Source of the DNA: Balanoglossus misakiensis
Lineage: Eukaryota; Hemichordata
Assembly: GCA_040954595.2 (NCBI GenBank)
Contig: CM082580.2
Span: 10,478,001-10,542,000, forward strand
Length of the DNA: 64,000 bases
Direction: 5' to 3'
In this document: one piece after another, positions 21,747-34,842 of the stretch
How the letters are laid out: the number at the start of each line of letters is the position of its first letter
Numbering within the stretch: the stretch's first letter is position 1
The notes under the pieces: generated by a model
What the model saw: the letters and a program-made list of their open reading frames with translations, nothing else
What the model was told of the DNA's origin: nothing
Databases searched by the model: none
Translations under genes and position numbers: made by a program

Positions 21747-23130
21747 TTGGCCCAAAAAAGAAACAACGCGTTGGTCGAAACGCGGAAATGTCGATTTTGG
21801 AATTTGTTTTACGGGCAAGGCGTGCCACGAGTATCGGTCACAATATGTCAGAAATCACCCAGGCCTTTATATTCAACAATACATATAATGTCACAGAGTC
21901 ATGCAATAAATGCGAAAACGAACTTGATAAATATTTTAATCCGCGCACGTTTTCGAATAAAAGATTGTCAGGGATATTGATGGTGACACAGATGGCTCTA
22001 ATGACTATCCAGCAGATTTCAGCGAAAGTAGAAACTGTTCGTATATTCAGAAGAGACACATTCTATGGCATGAATATTTGAATAACGTGTAGTCATAGAT
22101 CATTCTGTCTTTGTTTTTTTTTGTCTCACGGAATTGTGATAATCTATTTATTTTTGTACTGTACTAGCCTGTAATATGTACAGTGTGACCGGTGGTCATT
22201 GGTACTGAATTCTCTTCCACTATATTTCCGTGAATGAGTCGGTTATTATCGCGTCAGGAATGAACCTTTACTATCCACCTAATGCAGCCTCAAACATTGG
22301 ATTTTGAAAATCTCAAGAGTCACGGCCAGTGGCGCTCCCTTAAAACTCAAGCACTGCAGAGAGTGGACTTTAAGTGTTTGAATGTACGGCTACTGTCGGG
22401 GAACGGTACTTCTGTAAATGTAATTATCCCCCGTCTTGACTGTGATGTTCCACTGTCCAATCACTTCAAGACGACTCTCCGTGATTGAATTCCGTGGGTC
22501 GCCAGTCACAAACAGTGTTTCACAATAATTATTGGCGATTTTCCTTGTTACTTGAACATCCAATGTACGAGGCTAGAGGCTTAAAACACCCGGCTAATAT
22601 CTAACAAGGAGTCGAACTTTGCATCTCTGGCTTATGTTATTGAAGCTCCTGGAGCTGTATGATGCATTTTGTTTTAATCTAATCCACTGAGATAATTATT
22701 GTTCCCGTCATAAATCCACATTGCCTTTTGAAAATATTGCTATTTAAATCGCTGGGGCGTACTTCGCAATTGCTGTGTACTCGCTGGCGGCCATATATGA
22801 CTGGCAAGTCGTAAATTATTTATTTGTTTATACCTTGAAATTGTACGTTCGTCACCGGTGTTTGAAAACCTACCCGTGATAACACATCGCCAACGCTAAA
22901 ATGATAATCTTGTTCAAAGACCAGTTTGGATGTCATTGGCGCTGTTGTGACTGATATGATTGATTTCATCGGTGACTGAATGATGGATTGTCGATTATCA
23001 AGGCATGGTTTCACCTATGTAGTCATTACATGAGGTAATTGATGACACGGCGCAGTGGTGTTTACAGAAAGACCACGCCATTGTTATCAAGCGCCCTCTC
23101 AACGGACGAACTGCATACTATCTATCACTA

Positions 23131-23139
23131 CAGAGAGAG

Positions 23140-23201
<62 letters not shown>

Positions 23202-23248
23202 TAGATACATACATAGATACATAGATACATAGATACATGGATAGATAG
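23131..23248. repeat. Compound microsatellite (GA)n-(GATA)n-(ACATAGAT)n
   Basis: About 67 bases of nearly pure GA dinucleotide are followed by GATA and then imperfect acatagat units. Open frames across it (poly Ser-Leu) are artefacts. Confidence 0.95.
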
Positions 23249-26200
23249 TCAAACAAATTGGCAGCCGCCTGGTAACATTTGAATGCAACTTGGACCGTAC
23301 GGTCAGATTCATGCTGAACAGAAAGGCGCTTACATCTCTAGGGGATAGCGCAGCGCATATACACGCTCCCACGCAGTTCATAACTCAACCATCAATAATA
23401 TAGCTGTAATAAAGTCTTTTTGTCGCAATGGGTGCATGGCCCGGGCCCTACGGCCCTGCCATACGGTTGGACGGTTGTGCCCAGTTGAATCGTGCCGAGG
23501 TTGATCATTTTGGCGAAATTAGCTTCACAAACAACCTGTTTACCTCGTCGCAACCATGTGTCCACATTACCTTTTTTATCCCGTCCTCTTCCCACTGTTT
23601 GCCTGTATGTGCGTATATCTATCTGCCTGCCTGCCTGACCCTCCGTCCGTCCGCCAACCCATCCGCGTCAAAGTTGGTGTTATGGTGAAATCATGCGAAG
23701 TAACATTTGTGGTTCATTCCCTCCGACTTCACTTTCATAAATTGGAAAAGCCTGTTACAACAATTATTGGATTATACTTGTGAAAAAAAACCCGCAACTG
23801 TCAACTACGCTGACAACGTATGATGGATGCCTGTAATCCCGTGTTGTTAAAAGTGATTAGCCAAATAGAGATTTTTTTTGTCCCGGAGTGTAAAATGAAA
23901 ATATAAAGAAGCGTAAATAGTAAAAATTGTGGCATTTACGCGTTCTATAACTCTGACAGAACCTTAATCTCCATTTCCATCAACTCAATACACAGATCAG
24001 TGTGTTAGTGCATGGGAACGATGAATATTAATCTCGTCCAATGGAACGATTCTTTGTTTAGCATACAGAGACACGTGTATGCCAAATCCATTAATAATAT
24101 CTACGTTTCCCTCTGTAAGATAGAGCAAGACTGGCAACAAGCTTTGATAGATGGAAATCCTGCGCTCATTGCGTGTTGTGCTGTCGTTCTGTGCGTGGAA
24201 CTTTTCGAGTGATTAATTTGTCACCGGTCACCGGCGGTGCTAATCGCGATTGGCACGACATTAGTTTGACGAAAATGTCAGTTTGTTCTCCATGAAAGAA
24301 CTTGAAGCATGCATGAGTTTAATTTTACAGTGCACAAATTAGTTGCATTTATAGCAAGAAGACATTAACAGGGCACTCCGTCACAGAATACGGGCAGCAA
24401 ATCTCAGTGGTTTAGCTTTTTTTCAAATACTACCTTTGTAATCGAACATCTGCTATATTATGTAATTATTTACCAAAGAATTCCATTACACCTGAAGCCA
24501 TTTAAACTATGTCAAAGCGTGCACATAACGTGTGCAAAGCTGCTTGCATTGGCAGATTAGTTCTATATAGTCATCTGCTTTGTGCCCAAACCATTCTCGG
24601 TTAGACTGCAAAAACCTTCTTTCTGACTGACCTAAATATCTAATATTCGAAGAAAATGCATATATGTGTATGTTAATGTATTTATTTTGAAGTTTGATAT
24701 GACTTATTGGCTTTGTGCAACAAGTGCGTAAGACTTAGGTAGACGTAGACGTTAGTGCTTTGTAATACTATACCCTCATGTTATTGCATACTTAATTTAA
24801 CACCAATCCCTTTCAGAAACAGTAAATCGCTTATTTTTCCCCAGCCCTCCAGGCCATAGCTTTCAATTAGATATTTTAAATGAAAGGCAGGAACAGTCAA
24901 ACCCTGAGATGTTGTGAGTGTTTCGTATAGAGGATCTCGAATCGCTTCACCCCGGGCGCTCGCGTAATTAAAGTCGCTCACTATATATTTGGAGTAGCCG
25001 ACTAGTAAGGGCGACCGGAATTGGATAGTCGAGCTTATCGCCACGATGAGATCACGCTTCCTGATTGTGTAAGACTAGTTGCGTTCTTGCGTCAGACATG
25101 CGTCATTTGAGATTTCAGTCGCAGTCACCGAATACAGTCAGCACGCAAATCTAGTCTTTTAGGCAGAGGTGCCTACTTATAACTCATCACTCATATCCCC
25201 CTCTAACTGATAATTGACGGCAATTTTACAACATGACTACCCAGGGTCAATGTCAGGTGCGATAAAACCAATTCCATCGGCATATACCAGAAAATCGATC
25301 ATTGCAGCTGATAAAATCACACACTGTTGAAAACAAACGCCATTCATATAGACTTTATACGCATTTCTTGTTATTAGGTGATTTCCAACCGAGCGCCTCC
25401 CGGTGTTTGTGTCGACATTGTGTGATTTGAATCTGCGGTGGGTAAACCCTGGAGAATCTAGACGGGAGTTTTATGGCACCTGAGAGTGAAATCTCCTGAT
25501 GTGATCAGCTGATCTGAGCAGCGTGCCTCAGAAACGTGGGATCGATGAGAGATTAGAACCCGTATGCGTATATGTAGTCGCCGTGTGCAGAATTTAATAA
25601 ACCTGTGTGTGGACATACCAGCATAGCACAAAATGAACGCCGAGATTCATTCGCAGCAACATTGCCATACCAGTCGTTCCTCTTTTGCCATGCACATATC
25701 AACTGAGTACACTAATTTGACTGTATAGCTATTTAGTTTGAAAAAAACTCCCTCCCCGTTCTTCCTTTGGTTTCAGACGCACCATTTCACCACCCTGAAA
25801 ACTGGAACGACGTTGGAATGATATTCCAACACCCGACAGGGTATGCGAATTTTGCAACCACATATATGTGCTGATGAGTGGCCTTCGTAAATTCAAAACA
25901 TTCTTCCAAGTGCTTTTTTGAAGGAAAAGTGGCACGGAACTGCCAACTTACATATGAGTATCTGGCTCACTTTGACCTTCGCTATATTAGTTCAACAACC
26001 TCGTACACTGAACTGCCTTTCCCGTCAAATTTTGTCAATCGGGACGCCTCCTCAAACCGTACGAGCATAACGCCAAAACAGTCCGTAAATTTACCAACCA
26101 TCTGGACGATTGATGTCTATATTCCTTTCAAAATATTGCAGTCGACCTTGGGGTGGGTAGTGTCAACAATCCCAAATAAGATGAACGTGTGGCGAGAATT

Positions 26201-28716
26201 TCATCTGAAATATTGATGTGCCTGGGTGTTTGAACGCCAACGTGGCGTCAGCGCTCGCTTGTAAACGTGGCGAGGTGAAATTGTTCATGTAGACGGTATA
26301 GGCCTACCTCTACTTGCTGGCTGCAACCAGAACAGTCCTACCTACGACGGGAGGGAAAGTAGGTTGCTTACCTTCGCTCCTGGCGACAGGTTATAAATAA
26401 TCCCCTCCTTCAGCGCGGTGCAGCGCGTACTCACTCCGGTATTATCGGTCATATGAAAACGCAATTGACAGACACTTCAAATTTATTTCCTGAAGTGAAG
26501 TCTAAATTTATGAGTGGCTGGGTCCAATTAGTAATAGAAAAAAAGAGGCCTGGCCTTTCCTAGCTCCGCGGCAACCACATCGCATGGCAGTTTGTGTTTG
26601 CTTAAAAAGCGTTTCTTCTCAGTGGCTATATACAATGTAGATCTACCGGAGAACCAAATGATATGTGGGGCGATCAATTTTTTTGTTAATCGCTCGACAG
26701 ACCGCGACCGTTATTGGTATGCATGCACTTCTAATTACACTATTATAGCTGTCGTGAAGCACAAAAATTAATGACAACGTAATGATCTCTTGAGAGGGCA
26801 GCCGGCCGTGATCTACGTATCAATCTTGTCGGATGTTGAGAGATTTGCTCCCTGACGGTTTTCCTCCTCCTCAGTGTTGCATCTCTCATTTGGTCGGATC
26901 ATTTCTCGTGGTTTACGCATCAGTCATTGTTGAAAGTGCGCATGACGGATGTATGAACGTATCTGTTTTGCACCTTACTAAGATCAGCACAATCATTGTC
27001 GCTGCCATGCCGGGAGTTAAGGAGATGATCAGAACTGTGTCATCATGTCATGTCAGTCCAAGGAAGGGTCGTGTTGGCTTCGTACCGAGGAAAAAAGACT
27101 TCATCCTGGGAGGTTCTTTTTCCACATCCATCCGACCAGATATGTATTTGCAAAACTTACGGAAATGAGGCGCAACCGCTTCAATTGTATGGCTTAATAG
27201 GGGTAACTCAAAGAATATGAAAGAACATGTAAGAAGATATATGAAGTAAGTCAAAAAGTGTAAAAACATGTTTCGAACCACGGGGCTTTAATATGTAGTT
27301 GCTCTGACTGGGTAACCAATCTTTAATATGGCGAGCACAACCATCATTCAATTCCCGCGAACCGTATCCGTTGCGCTGCTTGCTGTTGCACGACCCGGCA
27401 ACTTTCGAGGGGTCCGTGCGACATTTTTAGAAACCTGGTTGACAGCAAAGTCTATACTTTTACCCTGGAACTTCAAAAATAAACTCACTTAAGCACCCCG
27501 GATATTTTCCTCTTAAATCGTGGTACCCGAATCCCAATTAGTCGCCGGAAACACGTTCGGCTGCAAACATGACAACGTTGCAATTTTTGGACAGTTTTAC
27601 TGCGGTTGGTTAAATAACACTTACAGTTGAGTAAACGCCGAGGGTCAAGATTAACGAGATATTATGCAGTACAACGTTTACTACATTATATCAATGTAAA
27701 TTAATTTAATTAATTCAATTAAATACATTTTTATAGAACCGCTATGAATAGAATTGTAAATTGTTATGCCACTGTATATTGCGAATGATTTCGCGATCTT
27801 GCTAAGATAAATATACAACAGTTAGCAAGTTATGAACTTTTGCGCATAGTCCCATCAATTCAGCCAGGCCTAATTCCCGCAAACGCTGCCCGAGTTCTAG
27901 ATTTGCAGCGAGCTCTCTCAAGGCGCGCGGTGTTTGAACTCTGGCACAAAAGATGATCACTGGTCGGATTTAAATTGTCACCAATTCCAGATTTAAGTCC
28001 GTGATCTCTAACGGGACGGGTTTGATGACACATGTCGTTGTAAAAGTCATGCCAAGTCTCTACAGTCAAAGGCTCAGCTAGCTCGTCAGTCTTAGTCTAC
28101 ATCTGCTCCAAATGTCACATACCTGCTCCGACAGTCACTCACCCGTGCAAAAAAATAACTATAGTCTGTTCGTGCCTAATTAAGCCCGTTCCCTACGCGG
28201 ATTCGCAAAATGTGTGCACGAGTTCCTATCTCTGATAGAAAATCTTGCAGAAACCGTCGAGGAAAGCTCTGTAATTCCCTCAACGTCGGAGAGAGAAAAA
28301 AATAATCCCCATGCGGCATCGCGCCGACATGATGTATATCTCACGCCTGGCCTTTGCTGCACAGAAAGCGAAAGCTAATTTCGGAGCGGTGAGTCCCTAT
28401 TTCCGGCCACATTAACAACTCTAGGGTCATTTTCCTCTTGCCTGTAAGTGTATAATTTTGTTCCTGTAATGAAACTCGCTCCCGGGTGACTCGTTCGCCT
28501 CTTTAATTAACATGAAAAGTGGCGAGACTCGCTGTCACTGACTAATCCAAACTGCCGGGATGATGTTGCTAAGTGACACGATTGCTCTGTTTCTTCCCTT
28601 GACCAACGCCGCTGGGTGATGTCTTGACAACGACATGAGTGACTATCTTTCGTGTATTGGTGTATGTCGACTAACCGTCAGTGCATTTTACACATGACAC
28701 ACTATTTTGTGAGCGT

Positions 28717-28722
28717 TTTATT
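28717..28722 (-). other. Poly(A) signal, BTB-Kelch gene
   Basis: TTTATT on the + strand reads AATAAA on the - strand, about 275 nt beyond the Kelch stop codon. It is the first canonical signal I see downstream. Confidence 0.45.
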
Positions 28723-28994
28723 CCTCTGCAGTGAAGTAACGATAAAAAAGTACAAATATTTAATACGGTATAAGCACACACATTATGCAGCATCAAATGT
28801 ATGGCCTCACGCACATACTTGTAAAATATACAAATACGAACAGATCTATACACAGCTGACTGGTGATAATTATGAAGGCAAGTAAAAACACGCGAATGTA
28901 GTAATGTTAATTTTGTGTAAAACTAAAGCTCATGCACGATTCACATTGAGACTGATGGTGCATGTTCGTGATATTACACGCTATCGCGGAGTCA

Positions 28995-30731
28995 CTACAG
29001 GAATTTGTACGGCACCTTCAGCAAACCGCACCTGACAGGCTGTTGTTTCAAGTTCAAGAGCGGCTTCGGCGCCGGCTTCAATGTCTTCCACCGGCGGCTG
29101 GCCACGTTGAACACGAAGCATTCGCACCTTCCCTGTTCGCAGAGCGGTTCCGTGCACCCTCCGAACACGTAGACGTCTTTGCCCACCACACACGACGCCA
29201 CACAGCTGGCTTTGGACGGCACCCTCGTCGGCAGCTCGTCCATGTCTTGCCATCCGTTGCGACTGGTGTTGAATTTGGCGAACACGCTGTGGAAGTTTGT
29301 CACGCACGCCTCTACCCCGTCGACTGGGATCCACGTCAAAGCCCAGAGCGGGCTGGTCGCTGATGGGAGGGGAGCTAGCGTTGACCAGCTCTTGTCGACA
29401 GTGTCGTATCTCTTGGTCTGACCCCCGTCGCCGCCAACCAGGTACACGTAGTTGTTGTCATGGGACTGCGCTAGTGACGGGTGAATATGCAACCTCATAG
29501 GAGCAACGTACTGCCACTCGTCTTTTTCTGGATCGTACGCTTGCAGCATTGCGCCATCGTGGGCGATCCGCATGCTAAAGATGTACAACAGGCCGTTGCA
29601 GGCCACGGCGCAGTGTCCCCAGGCGGGCGACAACATCTCCCGCAAGCGCGTCCACGAATTCGTCAGCGGGTCGTAGCAGTGGACATCACTGCTGACGTCG
29701 CGATTTTCGCCACCGACGACGTACAGGCGACCGTTCAGCACGGCTGACGAATGGCTTCTGATGACACCCGGCAAGGATGCGAGCTCGACCCAGCGATCCT
29801 CTCCGATGACGTAGCCGAGGGTCGCGGCGGGGTTTTCCGAAGTAACCACGACTACGTCGAAAAGCGTCCCCGGTCTCGGGTGAAATTGAGGGTCGTGCAG
29901 CGATTTGGAAAGGCTCGTTTCTCTCCTCACGGTGTACATGTACAGATACGGCAGACACTTTGCAATTATCTCCCTGCAGTAAGGACTCTGCGCAACGATG
30001 GACTCGCTTTCTATAGATTCTTTGATGTATTTCATGTCTAGCTGAAAGAGCCTGACCGCTGACATCAGGCGGGGCAAATAGTTTTGTCGCCATAACAAAT
30101 TATACTTGACCCACTTAATAACCAACTCAAAGATGCACGACTCGTTCGGCAAAATGATTTCGGGGTCAGAGACAAGACTCAACAGTCCTTCGACTGAGAG
30201 ATTTAACACCTCTTCCGACATGACAACGTTTTCGAAGTCTCGTCTAATGATGACGTTCGCAGCGTCTTGCAACTCCTCCAAATAGTATCTGTTGGCGATT
30301 TCTCGAAAGCCGACACAGTTGCTGTGATCTAGGTTGTCCCGTAAATAATCGGCACAGCGGGCTTTTAATTCTGACATGAGGAGATGGTCGGCACCCAGGA
30401 TGACATCTTCGACATTGTCCGCGGTTATGTTCATGGTGCCCGAGTACATGTAGTCGAGAATTTGACCCATCGCCGAGGCAGATGTGCAAGAGACAGTTAC
30501 GATGTCTTGGTAACTTTCTCGAAGTCCGCTGCAAAACATAGCCTCGAAATACGGACTGTTCGCAGCCAGAATGTTGCGATGCGCGTGAAAATCGCGGCTT
30601 TCGACACGGACCGTTACATCACAGAAAAGACTGTTTGACCTCTGCACCTGAAGCCTTTCCAGCAGGTGTTTTCCGTGATCATAATCGGAAAAAGGCGCAG
30701 TTTTTACGTCCTTCGTATCCAAAGACGCCAT
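28995..30731 (-). CDS. BTB-BACK-Kelch (KLHL-type) protein, intronless
   Basis: A single uninterrupted frame codes 578 aa, a normal length for a KLHL family protein. The BTB domain (about residues 25-135) has the typical FCDVTVRVESRDFHAHRN start and the GLRES stretch. The BACK domain follows (about 140-250, with CIFELVIKWVKYN). The C-terminal half holds Kelch blades (about 290-560) with GG-anchored repeats: RLYVVGGENRD, YVYLVGGDGG, VYVFGGCTEP. KLHL proteins are usually substrate adaptors for CUL3 E3 ubiquitin ligase, where BTB-BACK binds CUL3 and the Kelch propeller binds the substrate. One blade reads LYIFSMRI and has lost its GG, and the propeller looks imperfect, so substrate binding may differ from named paralogues. 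I cannot assign a KLHL number. It lies downstream of SNAPC1 on the same strand, about 0.4 kb away. Confidence 0.95.
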   Translation of the reverse strand: MASLDTKDVKTAPFSDYDHGKHLLERLQVQRSNSLFCDVTVRVESRDFHAHRNILAANSPYFEAMFCSGLRESYQDIVTVSCTSASAMGQILDYMYSGTMNITADNVEDVILGADHLLMSELKARCADYLRDNLDHSNCVGFREIANRYYLEELQDAANVIIRRDFENVVMSEEVLNLSVEGLLSLVSDPEIILPNESCIFELVIKWVKYNLLWRQNYLPRLMSAVRLFQLDMKYIKESIESESIVAQSPYCREIIAKCLPYLYMYTVRRETSLSKSLHDPQFHPRPGTLFDVVVVTSENPAATLGYVIGEDRWVELASLPGVIRSHSSAVLNGRLYVVGGENRDVSSDVHCYDPLTNSWTRLREMLSPAWGHCAVACNGLLYIFSMRIAHDGAMLQAYDPEKDEWQYVAPMRLHIHPSLAQSHDNNYVYLVGGDGGQTKRYDTVDKSWSTLAPLPSATSPLWALTWIPVDGVEACVTNFHSVFAKFNTSRNGWQDMDELPTRVPSKASCVASCVVGKDVYVFGGCTEPLCEQGRCECFVFNVASRRWKTLKPAPKPLLNLKQQPVRCGLLKVPYKFL

Positions 30732-31089
30732 TTTGGATTACATCATTTGTTTTGGTCTGAAAACGAGGCTTGACAGAAGGACCACGCAAGCAAGTGGTAT
30801 TTGATGCCCAACTCTGGAACGACCCCCTATGTCTTGAAATATTCTTTCGCGAGGAGAGAAGTGGTAAAATGCACTTGTTATCGGCATCAAAAAGTAATTG
30901 TTTCTATTCTAAGCTCATTCAATTCAGACCCACAGGAAAATCGTGACTTATAATATCATATGGAAGGGTGTTTTCCACCTAAATGGGCATATGGTCGATG
31001 TTTCCCATATGGTCAGTAGTCACCTCTAATTCAATGTCCACAGTTAAATAAATACACCACCAGCACATAATTTAGAAAAAAAAAATAAT

Positions 31090-31095
31090 TTTATT
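31090..31095 (-). other. Poly(A) signal, SNAPC1
   Basis: AATAAA on the - strand, about 50 nt past the SNAPC1 stop codon, followed by a U-rich tract on that strand. Such a short 3' UTR leaves only about 360 bp for the promoter of the downstream Kelch gene. Confidence 0.6.
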
Positions 31096-31145
31096 CGGAA
31101 TTCGTTACATAAGTTAAGGTCTCTGAATGAAATACATTCAATAAT

Positions 31146-33891
31146 TCATTTTCTCTTTCTTTGCTCTCTTTTGCTGCTCTTGGTGGGCTTCCTCTTCTTT
31201 GCCGGACTCCGCCTGGATTCCTTCTTCCCATCATGCCCTTCGTTGACCTCTGGCTCCTCTATGAACAGAACAGGCATGCTCAGGTTCGATTCCTGCGACT
31301 CGCTGACCTCTGCTGGTTCTTTGGTCGAACTGATTTCTGGAATAAAACAAGGATGGGAAAGAAGCGATCATTACTTTATCTACCAACCTATTACGGTGCC
31401 ATGAAAATGATGCATATTGGTGGTCTGTTCCTTTTTTTTTTTTTATTACCACCGATGTTGTTTACATTACTCTAACAGAGCTAGGTGAATGGAAAATGCC
31501 TGAGGAAATAAAATTTGTGAAGTCACGATGCAGTATTTTCATGCAACCATGAAATGTGGCCAATAACAGTGTTGTTCACCACACAATACCTTGTGTTTCA
31601 ACTTCATTCTGTGAAGATGCTTCCCTGTCGGTTGACGAGCCTTCAATCTTCCCCTTCCGCCTCGATCTTCCTTTCCTCTTTGTTGGTGATTTCTTGGCAG
31701 ACTCTGTTTTCTGCTGTCGGTACCTTCGGGATCTTGATGCCTTGAAAAATACAGTCACAGTGTCAAAGCATTTGCATCAATTATTATTTTTTGAGATATT
31801 TTGCCACATTTCTGCAAAAAATGTGGGACAATTGGCATACATGGGCGGCGGACATTTTGTGGAGTAAAACCTCACTAAAGCACAAGAAAGCATTGGGTGG
31901 GGGGGGGGGGGTAAGGGGGGAATTTGCTGTTTTTATTCACCTTTCCAACATTGGAGTAAGCGTTTTTCTTAATTTCGGCAATTTTCCTCTTGCGGGACGA
32001 ACTGGCATCTTCCGGCTCCCACTCGGCATCTGAATCACTGTCCTCGGTTCCCCTGGTTACCATTTTCTTCTTTCCGCACCTCGCTTCTCGTCTTTTCTTC
32101 CTCCACTCTTCATGTTCTCCTATGATTCTATGGTTGATAGATTTGGGGAGAGAGAAAAAGATTGGAATAGTATATGGTTATTCACAAAATATAGCTGTAG
32201 GGCTGGCCTCATTGAAAAGTTTTGTCATTTAAGTTTTACTATTTAAACTTTAAAACTGATATTTGGAGACATCATATAGTCTTTAGGTAAAGGTCTTAGC
32301 ATTTACTTTGAAATGACAACAGCCATGGATTCTGGAACCATATCCAGGGATCGACTGGGAACATCACTGCCAGATATTATGCATTTCATTCTCTGGTACT
32401 CAGTATGCAGATTGTCCATTTGCTGAAAGAGACAAAAATTAAAACTTGAGTTTAGTGATTTTATATCACAAATTATGAGGGGTAAATTTCAGCATTATTA
32501 ACATCAAAGGTCTGAGATGTTCAGGAGCATATGAACTTTGTGTTTTTCTTCTGCTCCCCAACGACCTACACTTACTTCCAAAGATTCTCCTTCCAAAACG
32601 TCCGACAGAACACTTGGTTGGTCCAGGGTCGAGTCCTTCTCATCATCTCCTGTCCTGACACTTCTGCTGGGAATGACCTGAAAGATGAAAGATTAAAGTT
32701 CACAAGGTCACCTCGGATTTGACATTGTATGTGTCACCAGAAAATAACTCACTCTGATGACAAAATTATAAAAAATAGCAATAGAATGTCAGTATGATGA
32801 ATGTCAGCTCTGTGCTAAAAAGTGCTTGAAACCACCAAGTTCTCTGGAAACTCACCTTTGTTGGCATGGCAACAAATAAGAATGCCTTGTCCATCCTTAG
32901 GCGTCTGAAGACGTACTCCACGTCGTAGTGATTCTGTTTTCGCACTTCATCATGAAATGCCCTGACACTCTGCCACTGCTTGAGTGTTACACGAATCTGA
33001 CGGGAATTTCAGGTTAGAAAAAAAAGTGGTAAATTATCAGATTTTACATCAAACTTCTGACGTCATTTTTTTATTTCTGTGGCAAGATGGTCATAGGAGA
33101 ATGTCACCTTGGGGACCTACCTTGATTCTTGGCGTGTGTGTTTGTGTGTAGAAGAAGGCATACAGTAAATACAGGGCCCCAACTCTGACTTGAAAACCGT
33201 ACGGCGGCAAGAAAAACGCAGTCACCACTTGAAATGTCTCCTCCAAAAACTGCAAAAAATGAACCCTGACGGAATTAGATTAGGGACAGACCGTGGGTGT
33301 ATCCAGGGGGGCTGATTGGTTGATGCATGATGTTTTCTGTCTAATTTCTAGGACTTTTCGTATCCCAACACAATTGAGTTTGCACTATTAAGTAGTCTTA
33401 CGAAAACACGTATATTAAAAGTCATATGACATGCAAAGTTCTACTTACAATTTTCTCGTCCACCTTATCTTTAAGACCACTGAAAAGAAAAATAGACAAA
33501 TAGTTCCATTTTAAAAACGCAATTTTAATTTGATGGGCATCGTTGAACCATGGAGCTAGGGAGTATTAGAGAAACGCGCAATATCACATGCACACTAACT
33601 TAGGCAGGCGTCTGATCATGCATGTTCACCTGGTCTCAACCCGGAAGTGTTCCCCACAGAAGATGAACACACGACCACCGACCACGGAGCTCGTGCTGTG
33701 AAAAGCAGTGAGAGACGCAAAACTTTGCAGCATATTTACCAGCGCAGCAGGGTGAAATTCATCTTCCTCCACAAACTGGCAAACTGGTCATATCGCACGC
33801 TCTCCGTTTCCACAAAACTGTGCAGGAGCCTCTGACAATCGTGACTGATCCCGATGCTGACAGTCGACGGAGCATTGCTCGTCATCGCCAT
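31146..33891 (-). CDS. SNAPC1: snRNA-activating protein complex subunit 1 (SNAP43)
   Basis: Nine exons, listed 5' to 3' on the - strand: 33740-33891, 33449-33479, 33121-33249, 32856-32996, 32576-32677, 32307-32422, 31941-32127, 31590-31740 and 31146-31336. Phases agree at every junction and give 399 aa. SNAPC1 is part of the SNAPc/PTF complex, which binds the proximal sequence element of snRNA gene promoters for RNA polymerases II and III. The N-terminal half matches the family closely: Cys-Gln-Arg-Leu-Leu start region, FxxLWRKMNF, FLPPYGFQVRVGALYLLY, and VFRRLRMDKAFLFVAMP. The C-terminus is basic and charged, and it keeps the conserved ASRSRRYRQ stretch and a late LSMPVLFIEE motif that parallels the human tail. 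Start choice is the ATG at 33891, which gives an N-terminus of ordinary length. Exon 2 is only 31 nt. Confidence 0.96.
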
Positions 33892-34842
33892 GTTTGCGGT
33901 TCTCAAACTCAAGCGCCTTGGACGTCACACGTGAAGATCGAAGGGCTTTGTTGCTGAACCACCTGTTTTTTCTATGCGGTCAGCAAGGACTGAACCGGGG
34001 CACTGACTGACGTCCAAACGACGATCATCAGCTGGTGTTCGGCCAGCTGACTGATTACATTTCCCGCGGCAAGCGAAAGCGCCCTCACACAACGAAAAGG
34101 TAAGTTCCTTTCTTTGCCAACTCCATTTCAGAAGTTTATCGGTTTAATTCTTATTCATCACTCCCATGTTGATTTAAGCATATCTTTAGTGACATACATT
34201 GTCTTTTCTTTAGACAAAGTTATGCTTGTCTGCGGGTGAATCATACTTTGTTTTCACTCCGATACTTTGTTGTATCCTGAACCATCGCGACGGACCGTGG
34301 CAAGCTTGTCAAGGAGTGCGCTGTATTCTTTGCTTTGAACATTGACGTAACAAGTGTTTCGGTCACCGTTATTTAGGGATGCAGCGTTGCGGACAGTCAC
34401 AGATTAGTGAGTTGGTAGAAGGCCAATTGTCACGTGAATTCAAGTGGCGACTTTTCTGTAATGCGTGCTACTCGCAGTTGCCATACTGTGCTAGCATGCT
34501 ACATACCCAGAAAAGTTCCACGACGCAAAAGTATGACCTTAGACACGAAGACAAATAGACGCACCCCTGTCTCTGACACAAAACATCGGCCGCGCGTGAT
34601 CGAGGTTGGCAATACTAGTTTAAACCACGATGTTGTGACCACAACCCCATGTTTAAGATTTATTAGTGGGAGGAAATGTTTTCAATAGACAAGCAAACAA
34701 AAATCACGCAATTTCTAATTTTATTGGGTATTGTTTAACACTACTTAAAGCAAACAATCGAGCGAGGGCGTGAACAGAGGTGGAAGACTTCGGTCGCAGG
34801 CTCTGAAATCTGTTTGCAGATAATATAATATATGTAGTTAAT
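33892..34842. promoter_or_regulatory. Divergent SNAPC1 / tyrosinase intergenic promoter region
   Basis: The two start codons face away from each other across 951 bp. The interval holds a CACGTG E-box at 33928-33933 and a perfect TCACGTGA at 34430-34437 next to a CCAAT (about 34423). A likely 5' noncoding tyrosinase exon ends at 34099 (aaaag|gtaagt) and would splice to an acceptor at 34811-34819 (tgtttgcag), 23 bases before the ATG. A TTTCCCGC element, which fits the E2F consensus, lies near 34063. TCACGTGA is the preferred MITF/TFE element in vertebrates, and MITF drives TYR there; its role here is inferred. Confidence 0.5.

Larger units (their letters stand above)
20100..28716. other. 8.6-kb gene-poor region
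   Basis: I found no supported coding exon or RNA gene. Contents noted are the 5' flank of GPCR copy 4, a stem-loop palindrome at 21705-21746, a GA/GATA/ACAT microsatellite at 23131-23248, and an 87-codon open frame near 24781-25041 (- strand) without recognisable homology. The region could hold long-range regulatory DNA for the BTB-Kelch gene or the GPCR cluster; nothing in the sequence proves that. Confidence 0.5.

Noticed and set aside
24781-25041. 87-codon - strand frame with a VSDFNY segment resembling LINE endonuclease
   Set aside because: Only a few residues match; no second endonuclease block or element structure supports it.
34100-34842. ATG-containing frame at 34434-34688 upstream of tyrosinase
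   Set aside because: It falls in the probable 5' UTR intron and shows no signal peptide or homology.
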